64,000 bases of DNA from Rhodopirellula europaea 6C (lineage in GTDB: Bacteria > Planctomycetota > Planctomycetia > Pirellulales > Pirellulaceae), in NCBI RefSeq assembly GCF_000338295.1, contig NZ_ANMO01000006.1:17890-81889 (forward strand), read 5' to 3'. Numbering within the stretch: position 1 is the stretch's first letter; each line of letters begins with the position of its first letter. Under the pieces are notes generated by a model that worked only from the letters and a program-made list of their open reading frames with translations, ran no database searches and was not told where the DNA came from. This document shows positions 42,875 to 51,648 of the stretch, piece after piece. The position numbers were made by a program, and so were the translations under genes.

Positions 42875-44770
42875 ATGTTGCGTCCCCACCGCCATTCAGA
42901 TGCCACTGCCAGTTGCCGTGCCCGCGGTCGGCAGCGACGGCGATCTCGGATGCTCGCGATCTTCGGTTTGGCAACGCTGACGTTGCTGGCCCAACCCTTG
43001 TTTGCGCAGACGACTCGGACCAATCAATTCGTCACCGGAACGGCAACTTCGACCGCCGACGAATTCGTCACGGCTTCTAAGGTCGCCGCGTCTCCCAGCG
43101 TCGCCGCAGGCACCGGTGTCGCTACCGCTCGGCTGATGCTTCCGCAATCAGGCTCGACAATCGTCAAACAGCCCACCCTGGAAGCTCCGCCCGAATGGGA
43201 GACGCCGCTTGCTGCGTCCCCGGCCGCCGAACCAGCCGGTTTCTCGGGCCAAACCCCGGTCGGCCCCCATCAAAACAGCTTTGAATCGTTCCAACCCGTT
43301 GCGGTCGGCGAAGAACCTCAACCAACCGAGGCACCTCGCATCGCGTTGCGTCCACCAACACGAACTAACGACGCGACCAGCACGACTCGCCAAAGCCAAC
43401 CGACCAAACCTGCTGCAGCTGCAAGACCTCAACGTTTGCCAATGGCGGAATCATCGTCGCAACCAGCAGCAGAGGTTGCAGCCGCCAAATCAACCGCTCA
43501 ACGATTTGCCGAAGTGATCGCCGAACGACGTGCGATGGAACAAGCCAAAGCGCCGGTGACACCACCAGCCGCTGCCTCAGGAATGTTCCTGGCAACTCAA
43601 ACGGCCAAGTCGAAACTCGATCAAGCTTGGAAGCACTTCCAACAAGCCGAGGTGGAATACAGTTCCGCTGCTTACGCATCCGCTGAGACATCGGCTTGGC
43701 AAACGTTGCACTTGGCCGCCGAAGCGATCGACTTGCACGACCAGCACACCCGTTCGCGTTCTGCGATTGAATCAGGACAAGCCGTCGCCGCCGCTCCTTC
43801 GCGCTCCGCCGTCCGACGCTTGCAAGCCGGACGAGACGCTTTGAACGAGGCACAAGATTTCGTCGGCCCGTACGCCACGGATGATCCCGAATCGATCGCA
43901 CGTCTCGCTCGATCGCACCGCACTCCCGTTGTCCGACAAGGCCTACCACGTCGCGGCCGAGCGGCAGCACCTTCGCATCCAAACTATCAATCTGCTCCCA
44001 AAGACGAGCTTGGTTGGTACACCGAGATGTTGGTCGAAAGCACGGATGGTGCAACGCAAACGATTCCCACTGCCACCGAGGCGATTGATCGCTACCTCGA
44101 TTTGGCCCGAATGGAACTCAGCGAAGTCTCCGCCCAAAGCTTGCTCGCCGCACAAGCCATGGACTTGCTCGCCGCAATCCGACTCGGTCGAGGCGAAGCC
44201 ACTCAGCTGCCGGGACCTTCCGCGATCTGTCTACGTCGAGCGGCTGTGCAAGGTCAAAGCAACAATCCGGACTTGGTTGCCAAACTCGGATTCCACTTGG
44301 CCGACGTTGGCTTGATCGAAGAAGCCACCTGGGCGTTGCAGCATTCGCTGACGCTGCGGTACGACGTCAACGTGCTTCAAAAGCTGAACCAGATCGAATC
44401 GCTATCGCCCGCCGCCACCACGGTCTTGAAGGGTGCTCCGATTCGGTCGCAAGCACAAACTCGACGCACACCCGACGTGGTCACGATGTCGCCGCAACAG
44501 TTTGCATCGGTCTCGCGAAGTGTCATCCCAGCACAAACGGGAAACGCACAGAACAACTCCGGATCGGTGAACGCGAAGAACGTTTCGACAACGGTTCCGG
44601 TCCACGCTCAACCAGCCAGCTACCGTTTGATGAACACTCCGCCCGCAACGGCGGCGCTTGGACAATCGCTCCCTGTCCAAGAATCAAATCCTGCTGAAGC
44701 ATCAGAACCAACTCAACAACCGACTCGCAACAGTTCACGTTTCTTGCCTCAACTCAAAAAGTGGTGGTAA
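42875..44770 (+). CDS. Secreted helical-repeat protein upstream of the polysaccharide export gene
   Basis: This 631-residue protein has a basic N-terminus (RRRSR) and a signal (LAIFGLATLTLLAQPLFA). A long Pro/Thr/Ala-rich disordered region follows, then helical TPR-like stretches (QAWKHFQQAEVEYSSAAYAS; KLGFHLADVGLIEEATWALQ). The C-terminus is again disordered and Gln/Pro-rich. No enzyme motif is seen. It ends 4 bases before the SLBB export protein start, so the two are co-transcribed; a scaffold role in exopolysaccharide assembly is likely. Start ATG 42875, with ATG 42950 as an alternative directly before the signal. Confidence 0.7.
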   Translation: MLRPHRHSDATASCRARGRQRRRSRMLAIFGLATLTLLAQPLFAQTTRTNQFVTGTATSTADEFVTASKVAASPSVAAGTGVATARLMLPQSGSTIVKQPTLEAPPEWETPLAASPAAEPAGFSGQTPVGPHQNSFESFQPVAVGEEPQPTEAPRIALRPPTRTNDATSTTRQSQPTKPAAAARPQRLPMAESSSQPAAEVAAAKSTAQRFAEVIAERRAMEQAKAPVTPPAAASGMFLATQTAKSKLDQAWKHFQQAEVEYSSAAYASAETSAWQTLHLAAEAIDLHDQHTRSRSAIESGQAVAAAPSRSAVRRLQAGRDALNEAQDFVGPYATDDPESIARLARSHRTPVVRQGLPRRGRAAAPSHPNYQSAPKDELGWYTEMLVESTDGATQTIPTATEAIDRYLDLARMELSEVSAQSLLAAQAMDLLAAIRLGRGEATQLPGPSAICLRRAAVQGQSNNPDLVAKLGFHLADVGLIEEATWALQHSLTLRYDVNVLQKLNQIESLSPAATTVLKGAPIRSQAQTRRTPDVVTMSPQQFASVSRSVIPAQTGNAQNNSGSVNAKNVSTTVPVHAQPASYRLMNTPPATAALGQSLPVQESNPAEASEPTQQPTRNSSRFLPQLKKWW

Positions 44771-44774
44771 GACC

Positions 44775-46109
44775 ATGCGATTGATTTCTCGTCTTTCATC
44801 GATCACTCCGCAATTGATGAACATTGCCGCCGCTCTCTTCGTGGCTGGGCTTTGTTCCTTGCAAGTCCAAACCGCACACGCACAATCGCGTCCGGGTGAG
44901 CTGCTACCTGCTACCCATTCGCAACGTGTTCCCGTTCCGTCACACACGGTCATCACGCATTCAAACGTTGCACATGCACCAGCTTGGAATGGCATGGGTT
45001 CGCAAAGTGCATGTGGGCCATGCGGTTCGTGTGGAACACACATGGTTTTGACCACGGAAGGCTATGGTTGCCCCAAATGCATGCTGGGCGTCGACTGTGC
45101 GACCGCGTGCGGCAGTGAGGCTCGTTGGCAAGACATGAAGCCAATGGACTTCGACAAATACGGACCCGGCGGCTACACCGGCCCTGCTCGTTTGCGACAC
45201 CTGGCGAAATACCATGTTCGTCCCGGCGACCAACTACAAATGGTTTACTTGGTCACTCGACGACAAGACGCGGGCCAATATCGCTTGATGCCCGGCGACC
45301 AAGTTTCGATTGAATCCATCGCCGACGAAGACTTGGATCGTGGGACGCTCGAAAGCGGTTTGCTGATTCAACCCGATGGATCGATCACGGTGCGTTTGCT
45401 CGGGCAAGTCCAAGCGGCCGGACTGACGGTCCCGGGACTGCGTGACCTATTGGAACGCGAATACAAAGCGTTCTACGACGATCCCGCAATCGACGTCACA
45501 CCGGTTCGCACCAACACCTTGGCAGAAGACATCCGTGCCGCTGTTGGTGGATTGGGCGGGTTCACCGCGCAAGCCATCACGACGACGGTCATGCCCGACG
45601 GTCACATCCGATTGCCCGGCATCGGCCAAGTCAGCGTGCAAGGGTTCACGTTGGAGCAACTCAAACGCGAAATCAATCTGCGTTACGCGGAAGTCGTCGT
45701 TGGATTGGAAGTCGAACCGATCCTGACTCAACAAGCACCGCACTTTGTTTACGTGCTTGGACAAGTCGGACTGCCTGGACGCCAAGAGATCACCACACCG
45801 ACGACGGTGCTCGGTGCGATTGCGGCCTCAGGCGGTCACCTGCCCGATGGCAACTTGCGTCAAGTCATCGTGTTCCGACGCGCGGAAGATTGGCGAATGA
45901 TCAGCACCATGCTGGACCTCAACGGAGCCATCCGCGGCAAACGTCCGACTCCCGCCGATGAGATCTGGGTTCGCGATGGCGACGTGATCGTCATTCCCGA
46001 TCGCCCGATCACCGTGTTCGGTGACTTTGTCCGCCAAGTCTTCACCGAAGGCATCTACGGCATCGTTCCCTTCGGCGGATTCTCCTTCAACAGCGACTCG
46101 TTGAACTAG
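44775..46109 (+). CDS. Wza-like polysaccharide export protein with N-terminal Cys-rich module
   Basis: This 444-residue protein has a signal peptide (NIAAALFVAGLCSLQVQTAHA). A Poly_export/SLBB part follows (YHVRPGDQL, ITVRLLGQVQAAGLTVPGLR, and a second copy IRLPGIGQVSVQGFTLEQLK, then YVLGQVGLPGRQEI). Such proteins form the outer-membrane channel for capsule or exopolysaccharide. Seven Cys residues cluster between about 80 and 112 (ACGPCGSCG; CPKC; CATAC), unusual for this family and probably a metal-binding or disulfide knob. There is no lipobox Cys in the signal. It is translated just after the helical-repeat protein gene. Confidence 0.85.
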   Translation: MRLISRLSSITPQLMNIAAALFVAGLCSLQVQTAHAQSRPGELLPATHSQRVPVPSHTVITHSNVAHAPAWNGMGSQSACGPCGSCGTHMVLTTEGYGCPKCMLGVDCATACGSEARWQDMKPMDFDKYGPGGYTGPARLRHLAKYHVRPGDQLQMVYLVTRRQDAGQYRLMPGDQVSIESIADEDLDRGTLESGLLIQPDGSITVRLLGQVQAAGLTVPGLRDLLEREYKAFYDDPAIDVTPVRTNTLAEDIRAAVGGLGGFTAQAITTTVMPDGHIRLPGIGQVSVQGFTLEQLKREINLRYAEVVVGLEVEPILTQQAPHFVYVLGQVGLPGRQEITTPTTVLGAIAASGGHLPDGNLRQVIVFRRAEDWRMISTMLDLNGAIRGKRPTPADEIWVRDGDVIVIPDRPITVFGDFVRQVFTEGIYGIVPFGGFSFNSDSLN

Positions 46110-46199
46110 CTCTCAGCCTCGAGGTGCTGAATTCTGCGCGACCGTACGATCGGCTTCCAATCCCGTCGAGCGAAAAGCCAACGGCGAAAGCACGCGGAC

Positions 46200-47996
46200 T
46201 CACTCAGGCGGTGTATCGATCAACGGATCAAACCGGCGCCAGCACCGCACCAACACCCAACCGGCAAACGCGGCGGTGCTCCAAACGGCGAGCAACGTTC
46301 CACCGAACGCCGCGGGGCCAACCCAAAACGTCGGAAGCACTCGTTCGCAGAACATCACGTAGCTGATCAATCCGATCGGCGCCACGGCCAGCATCAGTCC
46401 TTTCCACAGGAACGTGATCTTTGCACGGATGACCATCGCGATTCCCTGTGCGTGCACGTGATGCGGGAACGCGAGAAACAATGCGTTCTCCACCGCAAAC
46501 GTCACCACGGCGAGCGACGGCAACGCGAGAAACAACCAAACGGTTTGCCACATCGACGGAGTCGCAAACCATGCTCCCAGTGCCAGCGTGCTCCACTGGA
46601 ACAACACCGTGATCGCGACGGGAACACTCAGCATTCCCACGCACATCGCGACGTTTCCAAGTGGCAGCGAGCGGACCAAGAACATCCGTTTCAAATCGCG
46701 ACGAAAGTCGATCTGCAATGCGGGCGGTGCCAGCAACAACGAACTCAGTGCGATTCCGCCGATCACAAACACCCACTGCTTGGTCGTTTGATCGGTGAGC
46801 AAAGGCGAAAGAGACAGCGCCATCGGAATCGCGAAACTGACGATCACGTTTGGCAGGTATCGACGAACGCATTGCAGTTGCCGCACGACCAACCCCGACA
46901 TTCCACGGTGGCGTTCGGGCAAGCACTTGGCCAACCAATCGCCAAAAAGCTGAATCCGTGTGACTTGTGTTGGACGAGACAAAAACTCGTCAGCCGACGA
47001 TCGACCGCTTGCGACGTTGCGTTCCATCAGCCTCAGTCGACGTCGTTCTGTTTCAATCCGCCGTTTCGCGGACCACACGTCGACTCGGACCAGCATCTCC
47101 GCCAAAACGCAAATCACCGAGATCGCGATCATGGTCATGAAAGCAAGCGATACCAGTGGCGGCAGTGAATCAAAGACGCTCCACGGTGCAGCAGCCGCGA
47201 CCGATGCGGCTGGCAACAGAGCAAACGCCATCGCTTGGATCGCCGTGGATCCCGCGTAGTTTCCGACTTCGGACATCGCTGACAGGACGTAAATCACAGG
47301 ATCACTTCCGGACGGCGTGGATTGCCAAGTTTGAATGCCCAGCTGAACGACCATCGCCAAACCCACGACCAAACTGATGAAGCAACCAAGTCGCCGTTCG
47401 CTCGGTCGCATAGCATCGATGCCATGTGTGATGACGCGGCGAATCAGTTCCAAAGCGATCAACGCCAAGCAGACTCCTGCCAACAACAATGGCAAAAATT
47501 CAGCGTCACGCCAAAGCACCACGCCGAGCAAAGCGGTTTTGGCCAGCGACGATGGGATCGACGACATCGCTTCACGCAACACCATCGTGCGTCGCGAAAC
47601 GGGCCCACCACCCAACCACAAACGATCGGCATCGGTCCACGTGACAGCATCCGGTTCCGGCGTTGGTTTCGACCATAGATGTTTGACGGTGTGATAAAGC
47701 GCGTACAGCACCATCCCGCCGGACAACCACAAACGCAGTTGCTCGGGGTCGTTGGCTTCCCGGCGCGACAGCAACGTGAGGCCCGCCACCAAGTACAACG
47801 CCATGAACACGATCGAAAGAATCGACGCGATGGCTTGGCGGGGCGAGAACATCCGCTTCCAAAACCGCGTCACGCGGAATCGCAACTGGGCTCGCGACAA
47901 ATATCGCAGCCCATCGAGCGAATCGTCCGGAATCAACCAATCACTCAGCCGTTTCCGTTGACCGCCACGAACGGATGTGAACCCTGACGTGGTCAT
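46200..47996 (-). CDS. ABC-2-type exporter permease (large)
   Basis: This protein of about 598 residues has many hydrophobic helices in two halves separated by a basic cytoplasmic segment (AKRRIETERRRLRLMERN). No extracellular enzyme domain is seen. ATG 47996 overlaps the stop of the ATPase gene (ATGA), so the pair forms one exporter. The ORF extends to 48245 but that part lies in the ATPase gene. The layout is the same as the second pair at 57268-59696, suggesting paralogous systems. Substrate unknown. Confidence 0.75.
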   Translation of the reverse strand: MTTSGFTSVRGGQRKRLSDWLIPDDSLDGLRYLSRAQLRFRVTRFWKRMFSPRQAIASILSIVFMALYLVAGLTLLSRREANDPEQLRLWLSGGMVLYALYHTVKHLWSKPTPEPDAVTWTDADRLWLGGGPVSRRTMVLREAMSSIPSSLAKTALLGVVLWRDAEFLPLLLAGVCLALIALELIRRVITHGIDAMRPSERRLGCFISLVVGLAMVVQLGIQTWQSTPSGSDPVIYVLSAMSEVGNYAGSTAIQAMAFALLPAASVAAAAPWSVFDSLPPLVSLAFMTMIAISVICVLAEMLVRVDVWSAKRRIETERRRLRLMERNVASGRSSADEFLSRPTQVTRIQLFGDWLAKCLPERHRGMSGLVVRQLQCVRRYLPNVIVSFAIPMALSLSPLLTDQTTKQWVFVIGGIALSSLLLAPPALQIDFRRDLKRMFLVRSLPLGNVAMCVGMLSVPVAITVLFQWSTLALGAWFATPSMWQTVWLFLALPSLAVVTFAVENALFLAFPHHVHAQGIAMVIRAKITFLWKGLMLAVAPIGLISYVMFCERVLPTFWVGPAAFGGTLLAVWSTAAFAGWVLVRCWRRFDPLIDTPPE

Positions 47997-48844
47997 GAGA
48001 TGTTGGTCACGCTCGGCGCAACCGGATTCGCGGTCACTTGATCCAGCGGGGCTCCCAACGATGACGGTTCCAGGTTCGGAACGCCGGGCATGACCACAGT
48101 GCTTTCGTCGATGCCCGCGTCGCTTTTCACAACGGGTTTCATCGCCGCAAAGAATGCATCTTCCAACGAATTGGTTTCGGGAAACTCTTGACGCAATCCG
48201 GTCGTCGTCCCGTGGTATCGCACCAATCCGTCCTGCAGCAACCAAACTTGATCGCAGACGTCGCCGATCATCGCCAACAAGTGACTGCTGACAATCGCGG
48301 TGCGTCCAGTCCGGACAAACTCACGGACTGATTGCAATAGAACACGGATGCCTGGAGGATCCAGCCCGGTCAACGGCTCGTCCAACAACAACACTTGCGG
48401 CTGAATCAGGTACGCGCAGGCAACCGCCAATTTCTGCCGCATGCCTCGCGATAGGGAGGTCACCATCGCGTCGTATTTGCCGAGCAATTCAAATCGCTCG
48501 AGCAAATCGATCGCCGTTCGTCGGTGATCTTCGATTTGGTAGAGACGGGCGACGAAATCCAGGTGTTCGCCGACGGTCAGGTCGTCAAACAGTGGCGGAT
48601 CATCCGGCACGTACGCAATTGTTCTTTTGTGGCGAACCGGATCCGAATCGGGCGAAAATCCGTTGATTTGAATCTCGCCGGCAGTGGCGGGCAACAACCC
48701 CGCCATGCATCGCAAGGTCGTCGTTTTCCCCGCACCGTTGGGCCCGACCAAGCCGCAGATCACCCCAGCAGGGATCGACACCGTCACGTCCTTGACGGCG
48801 ATCGTATCGTCATAAAGCTTTTGTAAGTGAGTCAGCTCGATCAT
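47993..48844 (-). CDS. ABC transporter ATP-binding protein
   Basis: A 283-residue ATPase with Walker [10 protein letters not shown] (about 36-44), signature LSRGMRQK, Walker B VLLLDEPLTGLD and switch His in SSHL. The Q-loop region reads [14 protein letters not shown]. The core is like that of the second ATPase at 58938 (both have VPDDPPLF). A C-terminal extension (about 235-283) is Val/Pro-rich. Partner permease follows with a 4-base overlap. Confidence 0.92.
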   Translation of the reverse strand: MIELTHLQKLYDDTIAVKDVTVSIPAGVICGLVGPNGAGKTTTLRCMAGLLPATAGEIQINGFSPDSDPVRHKRTIAYVPDDPPLFDDLTVGEHLDFVARLYQIEDHRRTAIDLLERFELLGKYDAMVTSLSRGMRQKLAVACAYLIQPQVLLLDEPLTGLDPPGIRVLLQSVREFVRTGRTAIVSSHLLAMIGDVCDQVWLLQDGLVRYHGTTTGLRQEFPETNSLEDAFFAAMKPVVKSDAGIDESTVVMPGVPNLEPSSLGAPLDQVTANPVAPSVTNIS

Positions 48845-49079
48845 CGGCCGGTGCCATGTCAGGGAAGAACGCCTCTGAAGGACGCTACCCCATGGTGGGT
48901 GTCTCGGTGGCGAACCTTCGTTTCGGATCCGGCCTCGTTCCCTTAAACGGGACCGGCTATGCGTTTTGGCGCGATTACCACCGCTGAGGACGTCCGTGCA
49001 GCGATCCGCCCCGCTTTTTTGCCACCATGACGAACGAGCCCGCCTCCCCTTCCAAAATCGTCTCCCGCGTTAGTTTTGC

Positions 49080-50369
49080 ATGTCACTGAATTCATCCCGA
49101 CCGATCGCCTCGCCCTACGCTTCCGTCGTGGTGGACGCCGGCCAGCGATCACCGACGGCTGGCCGATCCGCCTGGGAACCACTGCGTCAACCGATGTTCC
49201 GTTTGTTCTGGATCGCATCCTTGGCGTCCAACTTGGGGACGTGGATCCACGAGGTCGGTGCCGGTTGGCTGATGACCACACTCGACGCGACACCGGAAAT
49301 GGTTGCCGCCGTTCGAACTTCTATGGCGTTGCCGATCGTGTTCCTGGCCATTCCCGCGGGCGTTCTGGCAGACCGAATCGACAAGCGTCATCTGCTGATT
49401 GGAACGCAATCGATCCTGTTGTTCGTCACCGCGATGCTGGCCGTTAGCACCGCCACGGGAGTCATCACCGCTTGGGGATTGCTCGCGATGACGTTCATCA
49501 TCGGATTGGGCATGGTCGTGCACGTCCCGACTTGGCAATCCGCCATCCCGGAATTGGTTCCGCGCTGGCAAATCAGTCGAGCGGTGGGGCTGGGCAGCAT
49601 CAGCTTCAACCTTGCCCGCGCCGTTGGCCCAGCCATCGGAGGCGTGCTGATTGCTTTGCTGGGAATCTGGAGCACCTTCGCGATCAACGCCATCTCTTTC
49701 GCGGGAGTCCTGACGGTCTTGATTCGTTGGCGACGCGACACGACCGAAACCAGCCGCGGCCGATCATTCTTTTCCTCGATGAGACAGGGCATCCGTTACG
49801 TCGCATTGAAGCGAACGATGCGGCACGTGATGCTCGGAGTGGTTTTGTTCGTTCTTCCCGGCAGTGCGTTGTGGTCATTGATGCCGCTGTACGCCAAAAC
49901 CGCGTTGGGCTGGGGTGCCCAGGGATTCGGCATTTTGGTCGCGATGATCGGAGTCGGTGCCGTCGTCGGCGCATCCATGCTGCCACGCGTTCGTTCGCGT
50001 TTGGGTTCCGATCGAACGATCGCCGCGGCAATGACGCTCTACGCGATTGGTATGTTGACGCTGAGTTCCGAGCCCGCCTGGCCGATTCTGCTCGCCGCGA
50101 CGTTGTTGATGGGTTGTGGATGGATGGCGACGTTGACGACGCTCAACGCCACCGCCCAAATCACATTGCCCAGCCGACTGCGAGCCCGGGGGATGGGCTG
50201 TTACCTGACGATGATGGCCGGATCCATGTCGCTGGGATCTTTCGTCTGGGGCCAAACCGCGGGTGCGATTGGAATGTCAGGAGCAATGCTCGCTTCCGGC
50301 ATTGCCATGATCGCAACCGCCATGATCAGCCTGCTCTTCCCCCTCGCCGCAACACTCGACGACGCCTAA
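49080..50369 (+). CDS. MFS transporter (EntS/DHA3-like)
   Basis: This 429-residue protein of about 12 membrane helices starts with FRLFWIASLASNLGTWIHEV, typical of DHA3/EntS-type MFS members. It has the loop motif GVLADRIDKRHLLIG after helix 2 (G-x-LADR-x-D-[KR]). These transporters usually export siderophores or drugs; no siderophore genes are nearby. The ATG at 49080 follows a gap of 235 bases from the divergent ABC gene in which I see no other gene. Confidence 0.88.
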   Translation: MSLNSSRPIASPYASVVVDAGQRSPTAGRSAWEPLRQPMFRLFWIASLASNLGTWIHEVGAGWLMTTLDATPEMVAAVRTSMALPIVFLAIPAGVLADRIDKRHLLIGTQSILLFVTAMLAVSTATGVITAWGLLAMTFIIGLGMVVHVPTWQSAIPELVPRWQISRAVGLGSISFNLARAVGPAIGGVLIALLGIWSTFAINAISFAGVLTVLIRWRRDTTETSRGRSFFSSMRQGIRYVALKRTMRHVMLGVVLFVLPGSALWSLMPLYAKTALGWGAQGFGILVAMIGVGAVVGASMLPRVRSRLGSDRTIAAAMTLYAIGMLTLSSEPAWPILLAATLLMGCGWMATLTTLNATAQITLPSRLRARGMGCYLTMMAGSMSLGSFVWGQTAGAIGMSGAMLASGIAMIATAMISLLFPLAATLDDA

Positions 50370-50373
50370 AGCC

Positions 50374-50394
50374 GTAGGCCATGTTTCACATGGC
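50374..50394 (+). repeat. 21-base palindromic repeat, copy A
   Basis: GTAGGCCATGTTT... at 50374-50394 folds with stem GCCATGT/ACATGGC and a TTC loop. It lies just after the MFS stop. It is overlapped by a second possible hairpin, GGCATTT/AAATGCC (50392-50409). Copy B lies inverted at 50483-50503. Confidence 0.6.
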
Positions 50395-50482
50395 ATTTGG
50401 TGAAATGCCACGGCCACCGCCCCTCGCGAACGAATGCCGGTTGGTGTGAACGCCTCGATTCTTGCAAAGCATCGGCGCGGTC

Positions 50483-50503
50483 GCCAGGTACAACCTGGCC
50501 TAC
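50483..50503 (-). repeat. 21-base palindromic repeat, copy B (inverted)
   Basis: Reading the minus strand, this copy matches copy A at 17 of 21 positions. The differences include a paired change in the stem (T-A to G-C, positions 9 and 17) and loop changes, so the hairpin is kept. The rest of 50370-50563 shows no gene. Confidence 0.6.
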
Positions 50504-50563
50504 ATCACTCCTCCAACCGATCCGCTCGCGGATCGACACAGCTCACAATCAACCTAACGCGAA

Positions 50564-51541
50564 TCACTCGGCTGGTTGTGGGTACGTCTTCTTGGCCCAT
50601 GCCGCGGCCCCAAGCACTCCGGCATCGTCACCCAATTTCGCAGGCTTGACTTCGAATCGATCCTTGTAGACCGGCATCACGTTTTCACGTGCCGTTTTGC
50701 GGACGGTGCCAACGATCAGATCTTCCATCGCCTCGACCAAACCGCCGCCCAAGATGATGGTATCGGGGCACAACAAGTTCACTATGTTGGCGACGCCGTA
50801 ACCAACAGTGACGCTGGCAGATTCGACCAAAGCCTTGATCGCCTTGTCGCCATTCTTGATGGAATCCGCCAGCGCTCCGCTGCGAATCTCTGCCAGGTCC
50901 GTGCCAGCGTCCTCGAGCAACGCGGGCGCTTCGCCCCGGTACGCGGCCTTCGCGGCTTCCGATGCGATCGTCAGCCGGCTGGCTTCGGCTTCCAGCGTTC
51001 CCGACATGCTGCTGCCGCTCGCACGCGTTCCACTGCTGATGCGTGTGTGACCAATCTCCATGCAAGAGATCCCGTCACCGTGCAGAATCTGACCTTCGTA
51101 AACGCAGCCACCACCGATGCCAGTTCCAGGGAAAACCCCAACCGCACATCGGCTTCCCTTGGCCGCACCAAACAGAAACTCGCCGTACACGCCTGCGTCG
51201 ACATCGTTCAGGACGGTTGCTGGGCAATCAAACTTCTTTTCCAAGAACGATTGAATATCCACATCGTCCCAACCCAGGTTCGGAGTCATCAAGATCCGCC
51301 CCTTTTTCAAATCGATCGGCCCCGGACATCCGATCCCGATGCCCGCGATGCGGTCCACATCCAGGTCATTCTCTTCGAGCAAACGCTGAATCGTGGAACC
51401 GATTCGAGCAATCCCACTGTCAGAGCCTTCGCGTCCGCGAGTCTTGCGGCGGCGACGTCCGAGTTCTTTGAATTCATGATCGTAAGCGACAGCAAGCATT
51501 TTGGTGCCGCCGAGATCAAAACCGATCCAGATGTCTTTCAA
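50564..51541 (-). CDS. ROK family sugar kinase without the Cys zinc motif
   Basis: This 325-residue protein has the ROK/ASKHA ATP site (IGFDLGGTKMLAVAYD), GIGCPGPIDLKKG, the catalytic-Asp region (VLNDVDAGVYGEF) and GVFPGTGIGGGCVYEG. Glucokinase-type ROK proteins have a His/Cys zinc motif after EIGH (CxCGxxGCxE). Here EIGHTRISSGTRASGSSMSG lacks all Cys. A glucokinase or related hexokinase role fits, but the substrate is not certain. It is followed by valS on the same strand after 107 bases on the other side of its start. Confidence 0.85.
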   Translation of the reverse strand: MKDIWIGFDLGGTKMLAVAYDHEFKELGRRRRKTRGREGSDSGIARIGSTIQRLLEENDLDVDRIAGIGIGCPGPIDLKKGRILMTPNLGWDDVDIQSFLEKKFDCPATVLNDVDAGVYGEFLFGAAKGSRCAVGVFPGTGIGGGCVYEGQILHGDGISCMEIGHTRISSGTRASGSSMSGTLEAEASRLTIASEAAKAAYRGEAPALLEDAGTDLAEIRSGALADSIKNGDKAIKALVESASVTVGYGVANIVNLLCPDTIILGGGLVEAMEDLIVGTVRKTARENVMPVYKDRFEVKPAKLGDDAGVLGAAAWAKKTYPQPAE

Positions 51542-51648
51542 GGGAATTTCCGTGGGTTGATTGAGTGAAGCGACAGGCGGTGGAGCGTCACCGAATCCCC
51601 GATACCGCGAAGCATCAACGACCGGCGATCGATCTCATTTCACCTGCT

